Positions 23,446 through 36,111 of a DNA stretch of 64,000 nt are shown in pieces. Source of the stretch: Aristolochia californica (lineage: Eukaryota > Streptophyta > Magnoliopsida > Piperales > Aristolochiaceae). The notes below the pieces were generated by a model, which did not search any database, had not been told where the DNA came from, and saw only the letters and a program-made list of their open reading frames with translations. How positions within the stretch are numbered: the first letter of the stretch is position 1; the number at the start of each line of letters is the position of its first letter. Made by a program: the position numbers and the translations under genes. The DNA lies in the NCBI GenBank assembly GCA_029961685.1, contig JARWKL010000015.1, positions 19,985,720 to 20,049,719 of the forward strand, in the 5' to 3' direction.

Positions 23446-26400
23446 TCAGCAGTAGAACATGAGTTTCTTAATTTTGTCACTTAGTTTTGGCAATGGCGTG
23501 GCTTTTGTTGGAGGACCTGCTCTTGAGTGTGTGTTTCTTGCAATTGCTATGGTATCAGATCTCTCAAGGTATAACCTACCTCTGTATGCAGCTAGATGAG
23601 CGTAGTAAGCAGGTGGCACCAAAGAAACTGCTTTGGTGCACCTCACAAATGTATAACAAAGATTGTGTACAATCTTTTGTAGCTCATCAGATGTGAAATT
23701 ATTTTCATCCCACAAGATATGGTAATGTGTTGGTCTGCTTGTCCCTTTCATACCCCAGTGACTACAAAGATAGAAATCAAATTCTTTTGGATGCGTTACC
23801 ACAGTATCAACAACAGTACCTGGTGGAATGTTTTCTTCAATCACCCTCCTACCGGAGTTCTCATTCTCATTTCGGAAGAGCCTGGTATGGTGCCTTTTTT
23901 GCACAACTGAGAAGGTAATTGTTGGTTTATAATTGGGAAACCTTGAACAAGCCGCTCTTATGGCTTGTAATTCCTCATGTAACACTTTGTAGAACTGGGT
24001 CTCACTGACCCCATCTCTAAAGAAGATAATTGCTGCAGGAAGTTTATTGAGTCCTTGATAGAAGTCTTCAAGCAATTCGCTTACCATTTCAGAGAGGTCT
24101 TGAATGATTTCTTGGCGATGAATCTGTGATCTCATCCTCGAAATGTACTTATTTGCAGCAGGCCAATTCATGCTACCAACAACGGCAGCAATTGAAGGAC
24201 TAAAATCATCAAGAGGGTGAGGATGGGTCACATCAGCACCCATGAAAATGATGGGTTCATCCTCCCTGAATACCCTAGGAATTTGGTGATGTATTGTGTT
24301 ATATAGCGCCACAGTGGATCCGCCAACCTTAGCATTTATCTTTAAGGCCAAATTTGCCAGAAACTGGGAACCTAGTTTGCAAAGATTGGAGTACAAGCAA
24401 CACTGACTCACAACTCCAATACTAGTTTCGGCAATTCGCTTCAAATCTGCATATCCTCTGTGCTTTTTCTCCATTATACAAATAAGAAGTTGGAGATTAC
24501 TGGAGGCAGCTTCATAAATTTTTTGCAGTCTGGATTCCAAAATGGAAATGCTACTCAAAGCCTTTGTTGACTCAAATTCTGGGGCAACAACTGCATTCCT
24601 GCTAAGAAAAATGCCTAACTGGTTGCAGCGATGAGATAACTGGCTAATAAATTTGGGAACGCATGACTGCTGCTGTGGAGTACCACCAAAACTTATCAAG
24701 GCCCACCTTTCAATTCTTGTTCCTTCAACAACATGGCTACCTAGAAGATTCCACTGGCGATCATACCGAGTTGGAATTAGATCTGTAACTTGTCCCCCAT
24801 TGCCAAGTTTTAGTTTGGGTGGTTGAAGAACTCTTCCACTTAACCTTGTCATCTCTTTAGATAGCTGGAGCTTGAATTCAGTTGCATGAGGCCCACTGTA
24901 AAAAATTCAGCAAAGTTAGTTTCCTCAAGTAGTATTTGAGAGCAAAGGAGTTGCACTTTACTACCTCTTAAAAAGTAATCACCACATGCAAAATAAAAAT
25001 TATGCAATTACCTCATTGGTCCAACGGATCCTCTTATTACTCCATTAATTGCTGCTCTCCTTTCCCTTGGTCTTTGACAACCCATCTTTAGAATCCCTGC
25101 AGTTTGGTCATCTGAAAGCCTACTAAGAAACTTCTGCCCTTCACATACCACACAAAGCTCCATTGGAAGATAACAAGGCTTACTTCTGCTAATCTGTAAG
25201 CAAGGCAGGTTTCTGTATTCTATATCATGGTTATAATGTTCCTTGAAGTAATCAACCAACCTCAGATCCTTACCATCCCGATCCCTGAATTTTAAACTCT
25301 CTGTAGCTTCATCAGTTAGACCATAAGTACGATATCTCTGATCTGTGTCTCTATGACAGACAAAAACTCTTACATTCTTCAAGGCTTTCTCAACTTCTTT
25401 TCTTTCTTCTGTCGTTAAAAATCGGGATTTCTTCTGAGGTAGGTCCTGTAGAAAGTCACAGCGTTTCTGCAGATACTGAATTATGCCAATACTTTCATGA
25501 AAAGCTGTCACAGAGAAATCAACATTAAGTGCCAGGCCTTGTTGGGTTGGTCTAAGGCTTTGGAAGAACCCTCTCAGACCAATTGCCCCTCCGCCAATAT
25601 CTTTTGCCCCTCCCATGGAGTTTGAATACAGAGAACGGCCCACTGGAATACATTTCTCAGCAGAGCTTTCTCGAAGAATAACATCCAAGGCATGAAGGTA
25701 ATCTTGTGGTAGGGGAGACCAGTCTTCCTCTTTGTTCAAGTAACTTGTCAGATTCTCACCATCTAGTTTTGAAACCAGCTTGACATAGACCTTAAAAAGT
25801 TTAAGATTTTGCTTCTTTGAAGCACTGCCTTCTCCCAGTGGCAGCTGTTTAGCAGTGGGAATGGGAAGGCTAATGAAGAATTCAAGTTTGTCATTCTGGA
25901 AACTGATAGGACTATAGAGATTTCTACGGCCATCAAAGGCAGGCTGAGCACCAGATAGAACATAGGGATTGTCTTGTACAAGTTTCCCCTTAATTAGCCG
26001 TGCAATTTCTTTGGATGGGTGTGGTGTGATCTCAACATCATAGTGAAATATTTTTTGGGAAGGATCAAATTGGACAAGAAAATGGTTGGCAAGTAGGGGT
26101 ATTATGGGCCCATGTACACCACCCGAATCTGGCCTCCTGGCTGGAACAAGTGCTTGTAGATCACTTGCCAGTTTTTCGGAATGATCTAAAGAATTTGCAG
26201 AGATGCCCCTATTGTTCTCTCTAGCTGCAGGACATGCTTTCACTTGGAATTTCCCTGGTGCTGCTTGAACATGAGACAGAGAGAGACATCAACGAGAAGT
26301 ATGAATCGCAAGTAATGAAGAACCAGTAGACCTGAGTTTGATTAAATTTTTTAATAATACACATGCTAACATAACAGCTGCAGGAGAACTTTTGAAGCCG

Positions 26401-27150
26401 GAGACACGCTAAAATTTATTCACAAGTCGGAGGATAGAAGTTGCCACCGGTTTCAATGATAAACAAACTAGGAGCCTTTGGCTAAATTTAATCAAATAAT
26501 TACACAGATGAACTCCAGTCTGCAGCAAACCCTTGCCTCTTCTAATTTTCTGATTGATACATACGGTTGACACTAGCCAAAGAAGATATTTTTTTTCCAA
26601 ACTAGCGGAAGAGAACATGTACCAGAATGTTTCTACATCCATTGCAAGCCTACTTCTCTACACCATTTCGAATAAAAGAACCAGATTACGATTCCTACCT
26701 CTAAACCATGCAAAACGAGTTCCTCGTATCGGTTCGCATAAAACAATGGCGAAAAAGAGCTGCGAGAGGAAAATAAGAAAGAGAGCACGACAACGGAGAA
26801 CAGAGAACCTTACCTTGAGGAGTCGAAGAAAGAAGACCCTGTGAATCAGATGAAGCGGAGCAGAAAGGCTTCTGCTTCTCTGAACCCTTCTTGGAGTGAG
26901 TTTTGGGCCTGTAAGTAGGACTATGAAGAATGGGAGGAGTTAGAGCCAGCTGCTGCAGTGGCAGTAGAGGAGGAAGAGGAAGAAGCCCGGGTGGATATCC
27001 CCGCGACTGTGTTTGAAAACAGAAGCCATTGTGAAACTGCATTACGGAGCTGGGGTAATGAGTGACAGTCGTAGTACTCCGTCTGGTATTGCTGTTTTTT
27101 GCCTTTGAACTGCATTTGGCACACACATTAGCGTCCTTACTTTCCTCCAT
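23446..27150 (-). CDS. AGO7: ARGONAUTE7 (ZIPPY), small-RNA-guided slicer, three exons
   Basis: Exons in transcript order: 27150-26814, about 26254-25012 (an acceptor 6 bp upstream at 26260 also keeps frame) and 24895-23446, giving about 1009 residues with no internal stop. The N-terminal 130 residues are low-complexity. Then come the ArgoN region (LLANHFLVQFD), PAZ region (GRSLYSNSMGG, LPCLQISRSKPCYLP) and PIWI domain. The slicer triad is present: Asp748 in MGADVTHPHP, Asp821 in FFRDGVSE and His960 in PAYYAHLAAYRGR. The end KLSDKIKKLMFYC is the AGO7 signature and separates it from AGO1, AGO2 and AGO4 clades. AGO7 binds miR390, cleaves and retains on TAS3 transcripts, and so starts tasiARF production that limits ARF3/ARF4 in leaf polarity and phase change. 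It acts in the cytoplasm at membrane-linked siRNA bodies. The two-intron layout is also that of known AGO7 genes. The gene looks intact and functional. Confidence 0.95.
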
Positions 27151-28860
27151 TGCTTCATAGAACCGAAGCAGCGTCCCAGAGAGAGTATGATATCTGGTTT
27201 CTGCAATCCCGCTACTTTGCTGGGGATGAGACTACTAACCCGTCGCTGTCAGCTTACACAAGAATGGATTTTTGTATTTTGCGTCCTTGTCTTCATGTGA
27301 GGCTCTGAGAAGAGTTATACTCTGCCGTTTGCCTGTTAAAAGAAAAGCAAAAGAGCATATGGGAAGGAAGGGCAATTTGCCTATTTGGTTGTATTCATTC
27401 AATGCCCCGAAGATTCAATAAACTGTCATCGTCATCATGACAAAATGGTATCTCGGCCTGTTTTGAATAGTTTGAAGTCAAAAGAGTACGAACTGGTGGT
27501 ACCCCTTCACCTCTTGTATTATGCCGCCACCGAGAAGACAGAACCCACTTCCCTGCCCCTCCAAGCCTACCTTCCCCGCGCGTCAACCATCGAACCGTGA
27601 TTGTAAGATCAGGCCTAGGATGCGGTTGTTCGCTGGCCATTGGAGCAGTGAGATCGTTTCTTGGGGGAAAAGCGTCTGTCTCGTTGTCTGTATTTAACGG
27701 GAGTATTTGTAACGAAAACAAAGCAGAGTGACTACGTGTACTCGGAATTATAATTCTCCGCTAGACCTAAGATAAGGTGTACGTCTACGAAGGAATTCTC
27801 TTCCCCAACTAATAAATTAAAAATATTTGTACTTATTAATTTATGTGGGATTATTCTCCTTAACACTCCTACTCACTTATAGGCCTTCTTTAGTAACTCT
27901 AAATATGGATAATTTGGGTCGAGGCCTACATATGAGTACTTGCTCTGATACTATGTGAATTTGGGTCCAAGGCTCATCCTAAAATGACTAACCAACTTAG
28001 AAAAAAAATTTCCCAATAAGTAAAATCAAAATATTTGTATTCACTAATCCATGTGAGACTATTCTCCTTAACAACAATGAGCTCAAAAGTTATGTTATCA
28101 AGATTTGTCATTGTAAAAAATTAATAACACTGACTCTAGATGTGAATTAGATGTACAAAAAGTGTTTCAAGAGTTAAAATATGTCTTACGTCAACGGTGT
28201 ATCAAGCTTGTTGGGAATGTATTTAGTTTTTCTCCTTTTTAATAAAATGAAGGAGTTGCTAAAAAATAAATAAAAACAAGTACTAATATTGAAACTGTCT
28301 TGACCCAACCGGCTTGAGATGAGGATGGAGTTAACTTAAACCTAGATAATCAGTGTAGAGTCGTATTGGTGATAAGGTTTGCTTAAAAACTCGACCAAAC
28401 CTTGCTTAAAAGTTATGTAAATATATATTTAATCTTAAATATATCCCTCATATTTTGTACAATATCACAGTTTTCATTTGAAAACACAAAACTAAAAAAT
28501 AACAATGAATTGAGGGTATTTTAAAAAATAAATTATTTTGCCCTAAAGTAAATAATTACTTTTATACGCTCTTACATAAAAAATATAATAAAACAACAAA
28601 TTAGGAAAGACAACAAAGTGAGGGTATACAAGGTATTTAAGGAAGATCAATTTTCATCAAAAGCTAACAAACTATTTTAATATCTTTACCCTTTAAAAAG
28701 ACAACAAGAGAGCAAGATAGAATAAGAAATAAATTGATAAAGTTATTTTAGAAAAGTAGATTTTTTTCTTTTCAATTTACCATTATATCCTTACATTTTC
28801 TTAAAATGACTACTTAAAAAAATAGTTAATTATTAGAGGGCTTATGGTTGACTTTATTTT
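27151..28860. other. Upstream region of AGO7
   Basis: It should hold the AGO7 promoter and leader. I could not place a sure TATA box. A worn direct repeat (27803-27867 and 28011-28073) lies in it. The rest shows no genes. Confidence 0.4.
27803..28073. repeat. Diverged pair of direct repeats of about 64 bp
   Basis: 27803-27867 and 28011-28073 share the run AAATATTTGTA, then AAT-YATGTGRGA and TATTCTCCTTAACA. They are roughly 200 bp apart and diverged, so this is an old local duplication or the remains of short terminal repeats. Confidence 0.6.
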
Positions 28861-29304
28861 TCACAAACAGAGGTCGACGATGAACAGAAGCTGACGGACC
28901 AACCAAGACCAGATCTTCAAGCTCTAGATTTTAGTGGACAAAACCACCTCGTCTAGAGGTTGATGCCACAACCTAACCAAGAGCACTAATCTCTGAGATT
29001 GGTAGACGGAACCACCACCACCTCTAAAGGCCGACGGAGCAGCCTGAACAAAGAGCTTCATGCTCTGGTTTCACCATGAGGAAGGAGAACTTTAGGTTGC
29101 TGGAAAAATCTGAGAGAGCTCCTCCCCTCTTCTTCCTTTTATATTTTAACTTAGGCTTACCTTATTACATAATAGTCCATAGGCTCAATACAATGCAACC
29201 CAACCCATTAAGCCTTTTCTAATTACCCTATGTACATAACATAAATTATACAAACAAATATTAACATAAAGTTTATTTAATACACACTCCAACATATCGT
29301 AACA
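28861..29304 (-). repeat. 3' LTR of the Copia element
   Basis: In minus orientation it starts TGTTACGATATG after a polypurine tract and ends near CTCTGTTTGTGA. Its last 165 bp match 32539-32702, including GAGGTCGACG, AACCTAACCA-GAGCACTAA and GAGATTGGT words. Confidence 0.75.
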
Positions 29305-30013
29305 CCCCCCCCCCCTCAAATTGATGTTGGGGAGTCAACTAGCAACAATTTGCCCATCAAAAAATTATGTTAGGGTTGAGACAATGCTTTAGTGAAAACA
29401 TCAGCCACTTGAAGATTCGAAGAGATGTATGAAAGAGAGATTACCCGGCGCTCCAAAGTGTCGCGAATAGAGTGACAATCAACCTCAATGTGCTTGGTGT
29501 GCTCATGGAAAACAGGGTTGGCAGCAATCTAAATAACACTCGTATAATCTGCATAAAGAGGTGTAGGTGAAGTATGATGAAACTAAAGCTCAGCAAGAAG
29601 ACCGTGGAGCCATATAACTTTAGAAAATGCAGTAGACATGGCACGATACTAGGCCTTGGTAGATGACTTGGACACCTAAATTTCAAAGAAATCAGTGCAT
29701 CCCCTAAAAACATACACCAACCCGTAGTAGAGCAATGGGTATTGGGGCACCAAACCCAATTAGCATCACTGTAGGCAACCAATCAAAGAGCAAAGTTTGT
29801 AGGAACAAATAATCCACTAGTAGGTGAACCTCGTAGATAGAGGATGATGTGTTGAAGTGCCACAAGATGAAGGTACCGAGGAGAAGACATAAACTGGCTG
29901 ACCTGATGAACAACATAGGAGATGTCCGGAGAAGTAGTGGTAAAGTATATGAGACTCCCAACCAGGCGTCGATAGATAATAGGATCCTCACGAAGAGCCC
30001 CTTCATCTTTCCT

Positions 30014-31174
30014 TTATTTGACATTGACCTCCATAGGAGTAGCAACCGAAGATGCATCCTCCAACCAAACTAGAGTAATAATATCTTGAATATACTTATG
30101 CTGGTTTAAGAAAATACCGTTGGGTCGGTGATGTACCTCCAACCCTAAGAAGTACGCGAGCTGGCCAAGGTCCTTCATATGAAAAGTGGCATGCAACACC
30201 TGCTGAAGCTTAGTAATCATGCCATAGTCAGTGCCAGTAATGATGATGTCATCCACATAAACCAAGAGAATGACCATGCCCGCGGCAAACTTGTGATAGA
30301 AGAGAGAGGAATTATACTGACTCTGTGTAAACTTGTGAAAAATAAGTATGCCGCGAAACTTCTCAAACCAAACTCGGCGAGCTTGCTTAAGCCCATACAG
30401 AGGACGGCATAGGTTGCAGACATTATCAGGAGAAGAGGTAGTCATACCAGAGGGAAACTTCATGTAAATATATTGCTATAGATCACCATGTAGAAAAATA
30501 TTTTTCACATCCATCTAATGCAGTGGCCAGGACTGGGAGGTTGTGATGGCTAATATAGTGCAGTCTGTAGTCATCTTGACAACTGGAGCAAACTTCTCTT
30601 CATAATCAATCCCATATTCCTGTTTGTTCCCCAGGGCTACAAGACAGGCTTTATACCGATCCAAAGATCTATCTGAATGCAGTTTGACAGAGAAGACCCA
30701 CTTACTCCCAATAAGCCAAATAATAGAGGGGCAAGTAACAATGTCCCAAGTGTGATTCTCTTCTAGAGCTTGTAGTTTTATTTGCATTGCCTTTTGCCTA
30801 CACTCGTGTGTCATAGCCTGTTTGTAGCAAGAGGGAGTAAAAATAGATGATAAAGTAGCTGCAAAAGATACAAGGGAGGAGAAATCGTACCTATCAGGAG
30901 GGCAAGAAGGACGAATAGACCTGCGAAAAGTGATGGAGGCAAGAGTAGAGGGATGATTAGGAGCAGGTGCCAGGTCGGGATCAGGAGGGGGCAACAATGG
31001 AGTGGGGCGAGACTCATCAAAGCTAGGCAGAATCGACAGAGATGCATATGGCAGTGTAACATGAGATGCAAAGAAATATTGATTTTCAATGAAGACCACA
31101 TTCCGAGAAACACGGATTTGAAGATGCCTGTGGATCATAGTAAACATAGCTTTTTTTATAAATGGCATAACCAA
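30014..31174 (-). pseudogene. Copia reverse transcriptase in two frames
   Basis: 31174-30515 holds the N-terminal part ([22 protein letters not shown]) and 30463-30014 the catalytic part (LYGLKQARRVWFEKF, then [13 protein letters not shown], then FHMKDLGQLAYFLGLEV). A frame break near 30500 separates them. Confidence 0.8.
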
Positions 31175-31528
31175 AAAAAGCTCATATAACTAATTGGGTT
31201 GTAAGTTGGTGTCGTTCTTGATTAGGTAGATGCACAAAACAAACACAACCGAATGTCCGAATGTCCGAAGATCAGTATATGATGGAGAATAACCAAATAA
31301 CTTAAAGAATGGAGAAACATGATGCAAGGTAGGAGAGGGTAGGCGGTTGATTAAATGAACTGAGGTAGAAAGTGTTTCACACCAAAAGCGGGGAGGAACA
31401 AATGATTCAAGTAGAAGGGTTCAGACCATATCAAGAAGGTGACGATTTTTTTGCTCAGCAATCCCATTTTGTTGCAGTGTCGAAGGACAAGAACTCTGAG
31501 AGATAGTGCATTTGCTTTGAAGAAAATC

Positions 31529-32095
31529 CTAGAATTCAGTAGACTTGTACTCGCCTCCAGAGTCAGAGTGCAGTACCTTGATGTGAGCAAAAAATTGAGT
31601 TTCAAGAAGGGCAAGAAACTGCTTAAATACTACAAAAAATTCAGACTTAGCCCTTAAGAAGTAGACCCAGGTAAAAAGACTAAAGTCATCAATAAAGGTA
31701 ACAAAATACTTATATTGTGCATGCGAGACATCATGAGCGATTCCCCAAACATCACTATGAATAAGATGAAAACCATGGGAGGCATGCAAGGCATGATGAG
31801 GAAAAGGTAAAATTTTACTTTTGCTAAGTTTGCATGATGAGCAGTGAAAAGAAAGATCAAGAGAGGAGCATGTTGGACTGCCTAATAAACCAGATTTAAA
31901 CATTGTACAAAGAACATCCGAGTTTGGGTGGCCTAGATGTCTATGCCACATCTTAGTGCTAAGGCCAACAACATTACATGCAAAAGAGAGAACAAGAGTA
32001 CGCGGAATAATGGTGGAGAGAAAGACTTTAAGTAGAAATAGTCGTCCCACTTTAGGCCCATTCGTGATCACCTTCCCTGACACTTGATCCTGCAC
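31529..32095 (-). pseudogene. Copia zinc-finger and integrase core
   Basis: This open frame holds the pre-integrase zinc region (WHRHLGHP with CSSC) and the integrase core with the acidic residues of HSDVWG and LHSDSGGEY. It is the longest intact piece of this Copia element, but it is cut from the RT frame by stops. Confidence 0.8.
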
Positions 32096-32109
32096 AACAC
32101 AACCAAATT

Positions 32110-32199
32110 TACCCCCACTGCTACTGAAAGTTCCAGATCTACCCCCATGATTTATGAAAATTCCATATCTACCCCCACAATTTTTTTAAATTCCAAATC
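32110..32199. repeat. Three tandem units of 30 bp
   Basis: Units at 32110-32139, 32140-32169 and 32170-32199 all begin TACCCCCA and end TTCCA-ATC, with the middle diverged. They sit where the lost gag of the Copia element should be, between pol and the primer site. Confidence 0.85.
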
Positions 32200-32703
32200 C
32201 AACAACCCACGGTCTTTGAAAATTTCAGAAATGTCACCTTACTGTTGAACAACATTGTATGCATATAATATCAACAAGAAGAAGCACTTCAGCCCAAAAA
32301 TTCTGAGTTCGGAGAGAGACACCGATCTGACCTTTCAGCTTCCTTTGACAGATACTTCGACCAAGAACCCTTCATCCCACTCCTTTGAGCTCGGACAAGA
32401 GTTTTTTACCAGACCTTACATCTCCCCGGACAAAGATATCGAGAGCTCTAACAGATCTCTGAGTCTTCGAACAGAGAGAGCTTGAGCTCCAAGCTCACAT
32501 TCAACACAAAGAAGTTGAACCACCAAGTTCTGATACCATGACAAATAGAGGTCGACGGTGATGAACAGAGGCTGACAGAGTAGCCAAGACCAGACCTTCA
32601 TGCTCTGGATTTTCGAGGAGAGAACCACCCGTTTTGAGGCTGATGGCACAACCTAACCATGAGCACTAAGCTTTGAGATTGGTGGACATAACCACCACCA
32701 CCT

Positions 32704-33224
32704 TGTTATGATCTCTGACCATGGACCGTGTAACCCGATGGAAGGAGAGCTCTGCATCCAGCACAGGTTCAACACCAGGGTGTTGTGGACATCTTGGTCT
32801 TCCTATGATTTCGAATTCTGGGTGAAGTGAGAAAAATGAGAAAAGGGAAGTGCTCGGGATAGAGGGGAGGAGATGGAGGATAACCCGGCTCTGAGGGAGC
32901 CCGTAACCTACGGCTCTGAGGGAGACCGTAACCTAGTTCGTCGGAGGAGAACCTGTCCTATTTTGTGATTTCAATTTCATTCATTTTCTTCATTTCATTT
33001 TGCCCCTTTAAGCTATTCGTTGAGGCTCAATATTTACAATGATGCAATTAAGGCTTACACGCTCAAAGAGCTAAAGCATACAACATAAATATTAAGTAAC
33101 TGCTGTAAATTTTTTTTACCAAAAGTGTCATTATGGCTTGCACATTCAAGAACACAAAACACACGTGATCTGCCTTCAATTGCGACGCCTTTGAATGACT
33201 CGTTCGGCTATCGAGTCTATAACA
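32704..33224 (-). repeat. 3' LTR of the Gypsy element
   Basis: A 521-bp repeat with inverted ends TGTTAT/ATAACA, directly after a purine tract AAAGGGGGGAGTGA on the minus strand. It matches 37543-37980 closely. Confidence 0.85.
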
Positions 33225-33692
33225 TCACTCCCCCCTTTGAAAGAGAGCTTGTCCTCAAGCTCATATGAAGGGTATATGTGCTAAAACACCTGGAAGTCTT
33301 CCCAAGTAGCCTCGATCGGATCACTATGTGACCACTAAACCAAAATTTGGGGGTTGTCCTCTAGCTGCCTGGTCTGCAGAATTTTGACCGGAGTGAGAGA
33401 GACCTTACCGTCTTCAATCGGTGGTAGAGCAGGGTGGACTGAGGTGTTGGTCCTTTGAGAGGCTTGAACAGGGAAACATGGAAAACATCATGAAGTTGAG
33501 ACTCCGGGGGCAGTTGGAGCTGATAGGCAACTTGTCCCACTCGCCGAAGAATTATGTAGGGCCCAAAGTACTTGGGGGATAGCTTGTGGCGTGTCCCGAC
33601 AAGGGAGTGTTGGCTATATGGCTGGAGGCGAAGCCAAACAAAGTCATCGGGGTGGTACTGCACATCTCAATGGTGTTGATCATACTGAAGCT

Positions 33693-34578
33693 TCATGCGG
33701 GCCTAAGCTTGCCGGAGCCAGCGAGGGCATTTGCTAACAATTGATCCTTGTTTTGTAAGGCGTGATCAATTGCGTCCACGCAGGTGGACCCTATAGTATA
33801 TGAGAGCAGACGAGGGGGGGGGGGGGGGGGGGGGGGGGTCTCCTGTAAGGCTGTATGAAATGATGTGTTGTAGCAATACTCGGCCCAGCTAATGCAGTGA
33901 ACCCATTTCTTGGGGTTGTCCCCCACAAGGCACCGCAAGTACATCTCGATGGTGCGGTTCACTACTTCCATCTGTTTGAGGGTGGTAGGCCGACGGATAT
34001 TTGAGTTTCGTGTCGTAGAGCCTGAAGAGTTCCTTCCAGAAGTAACTGGTAACGATCACATCCCAATCACTGACTATTGACTCGGGAATGCCATGCAGAC
34101 GAACAATGTTGTCAACAAAAACTTGGGCAATTGTGGCTGTTATATACGGATGGGCCATGGGCATGAAATGGCCATACTTGGAAAGGCGATCAACCACAAC
34201 CAAAAGGATGGATTTGCCCGCTGCTCTCAGAAGGCCTTCAATAAAATCCATGTAGAGGTCGGACCATACCTGGGTGGGAAGGTCGAGGGGCTAGAGCACC
34301 CCAGTCGGACACAAATGGTCGGCCTTGTTGCGCTGGCAGATCAGACATGCAACAACATATTCAACAACGTGAGACCTCAACCCAGCCCAATAAAAATCAT
34401 TGCGTACCCACTGTAAATTTTTCTGGAGCCCCTCATGTGCACTGTCATGGTAGGCTGATAAAATTTTTAGTACCAAGTAAGATGAAGGCAAGAGGTAGAT
34501 TCGCCGTTTGTACAAGATGAGGTGGTCCAGGATGGACCAGTGAGGCGCCATCTGACCTGCTGTTATTTTTTGAGACAA
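33693..34578 (-). pseudogene. Gypsy integrase, broken by a G25 tract
   Basis: 34578-34291 holds the zinc-binding HHCC part (HDSAHE, CLICQ), 34251-33889 the core with WDVIVTSYFWKELF (the second acidic residue region) and 33971-33693 the end (WVHCISWAEYCYNTSFH). The three overlap in different frames, and a run of 25 G lies at 33814-33838 in the last one. Confidence 0.75.
33814..33838. repeat. Run of 25 G
   Basis: A pure poly-G tract in the plus-strand reading, inside the Gypsy integrase. On the minus strand it codes for a Pro run that no integrase has. It may be real slippage or an assembly artefact. Confidence 0.85.
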
Positions 34579-35417
34579 CTGCTGTAATTTTGTTGTAGAC
34601 TGGTGCTCCTAACGTATAGCCTCTAGCAGCAGTGGTGTGGGGTAATTGATGGCTGTGAGTTGCATTGCTATGTCTGACCGATGGGAGAGAGCATCCGCTA
34701 CTCGGTTCAAGGGACCCAGTTTGTGTTCCACGATAAAGTCGAAGCCCATGAGCTTCCTGAACTAGTGTTGTTGAGGTGGCGTGGAGATGCATTGGTCCAA
34801 CAAGAACTTGAGGCTGGAGTGATCAGTGCGGATGCAAAAGAAACGGCCCCACAAATAGGGTCTCTAGTGCTGCACGACCTTCGCTAACCCAATTAATTCT
34901 TGCTCATAGGCTGGCAATTTGTGATGGTGAAAGGCGAGCTGCCGACTGAAGTATGCAATGGGGTACTAGGATTGATGAAGGACTAACTCAATTTCACTGC
35001 CAGAGGCATTGCATGCCAGCACAAAGTCGTCGCTAAAATTTGGCAGCTGCCACACCGGTGCTGAAACGAGAGCTTGTTTGAGCACTTTGAAGGAGTTCTC
35101 TGCTGTCTCTGTCCACTGGAAGGCGTTACGGCGCAGCAGGTTGGATAAGGGCACTGCGAGGTGTGCATAATTCTGTATGAACTTTTTGTAATACCCCACG
35201 AGACCCAGAAAACTGCCTAAGGCAGCAACATTGTGGGTGGTGACCATTGCAGTATCACCTCGATTTTAGTGGGATCCATAGTGACGCCGACTGCTGTAAT
35301 CACATGGCCCAAATAGGCCACCTGTGGCTGACCAAAAGAGCACTTTGAGCGCTTTAAATATAAGTGGTGCTTCCGGAGGATGCTAAAGACTTGACGTAGG
35401 TCTTGGAGGTGTTGCTC

Positions 35418-36002
35418 CTAACTCTTGCTAAAAATCAGGATATCGTCAAAGAAAACAAGGACAAATTTTCTGAGAAAGGGGCGAAATACCTCGTTCATTA
35501 ATGCCTGAAATGTGGATGGCGCGTTGGAGAGGCCGAAGGGCATGACAATGAACTTGAAATGGCCATGGTGAGTGCGGAAGGCCGTTTTCTTTTTGTCCGG
35601 AGGATGCATGCGGATTTGATGATAGCCGAACAGCAAGTCGAGCTTGGTGAAAAATGTGGCCCCGTGGAGTTCATCTAGTAGTTCATCCACCACCAAAATG
35701 GGAAACTTGTCCTTAATTGTCTTGGCATTTAATTTCAGATAATCAACACAAAACTGCCATGTGTGGTCATTCTTCTTCACCAAGATGACCGGGGACGAAA
35801 AGGGAGAGGTGCTCGGCCTTATGAGGCCCTGATCGAGCATGACAACACATTGTCTTTCAATCTCATCTTTTTGGAAGTGGGGGTATCTATAGGGTCTCAC
35901 CACCACAACCTCAGAGCCAACCTTCAAACGGATTTTGTGGTCAAAGTGGCGCAATGGCGGTAGGTTGCTGGGTAGGTGAAACAAATCTGCAAATTCATCC
36001 AA
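35418..36002 (-). pseudogene. Gypsy reverse transcriptase domain
   Basis: An open frame of 194 residues holds the RT core: [42 protein letters not shown] and [15 protein letters not shown], the catalytic DD pair in FFDD. It ends at a stop right after the catalytic block, so the domain is cut from RNase H. Confidence 0.85.
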
Positions 36003-36111
36003 TAGTGAGTCTAATGTGTTGAAAGTGGGTTGTTGTTGCTAGTATGCAGCTGTGCTGAACCTTTGGTATGACGACCCTGAAGTGTGACTCTGGTGTGCTG
36101 TAATTCAAAGC

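Larger units (their letters stand above)
28861..32702 (-). mobile_element. Copia retrotransposon without gag, 5' LTR cut short
   Basis: On the minus strand the order is 5' LTR remnant (32702-32539), a primer site TGGTATCAGA (32538-32529), then pol: zinc-finger and integrase (32095-31529, WHRHLGHP, CSSCKLSKSK, HSDVWG, FIDDF, LHSDSGGEY), RT (31174-30014, with YVDDIIITG), RNase H (29782-29441, YSDANW), a G-rich polypurine tract (about 29305-29318) and the 3' LTR (29304-28861). Gag and protease are missing, and there are several frame breaks. The 3' LTR is 444 bp but only about 164 bp of the 5' LTR remain, up to the edge of the Gypsy element. Confidence 0.85.
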
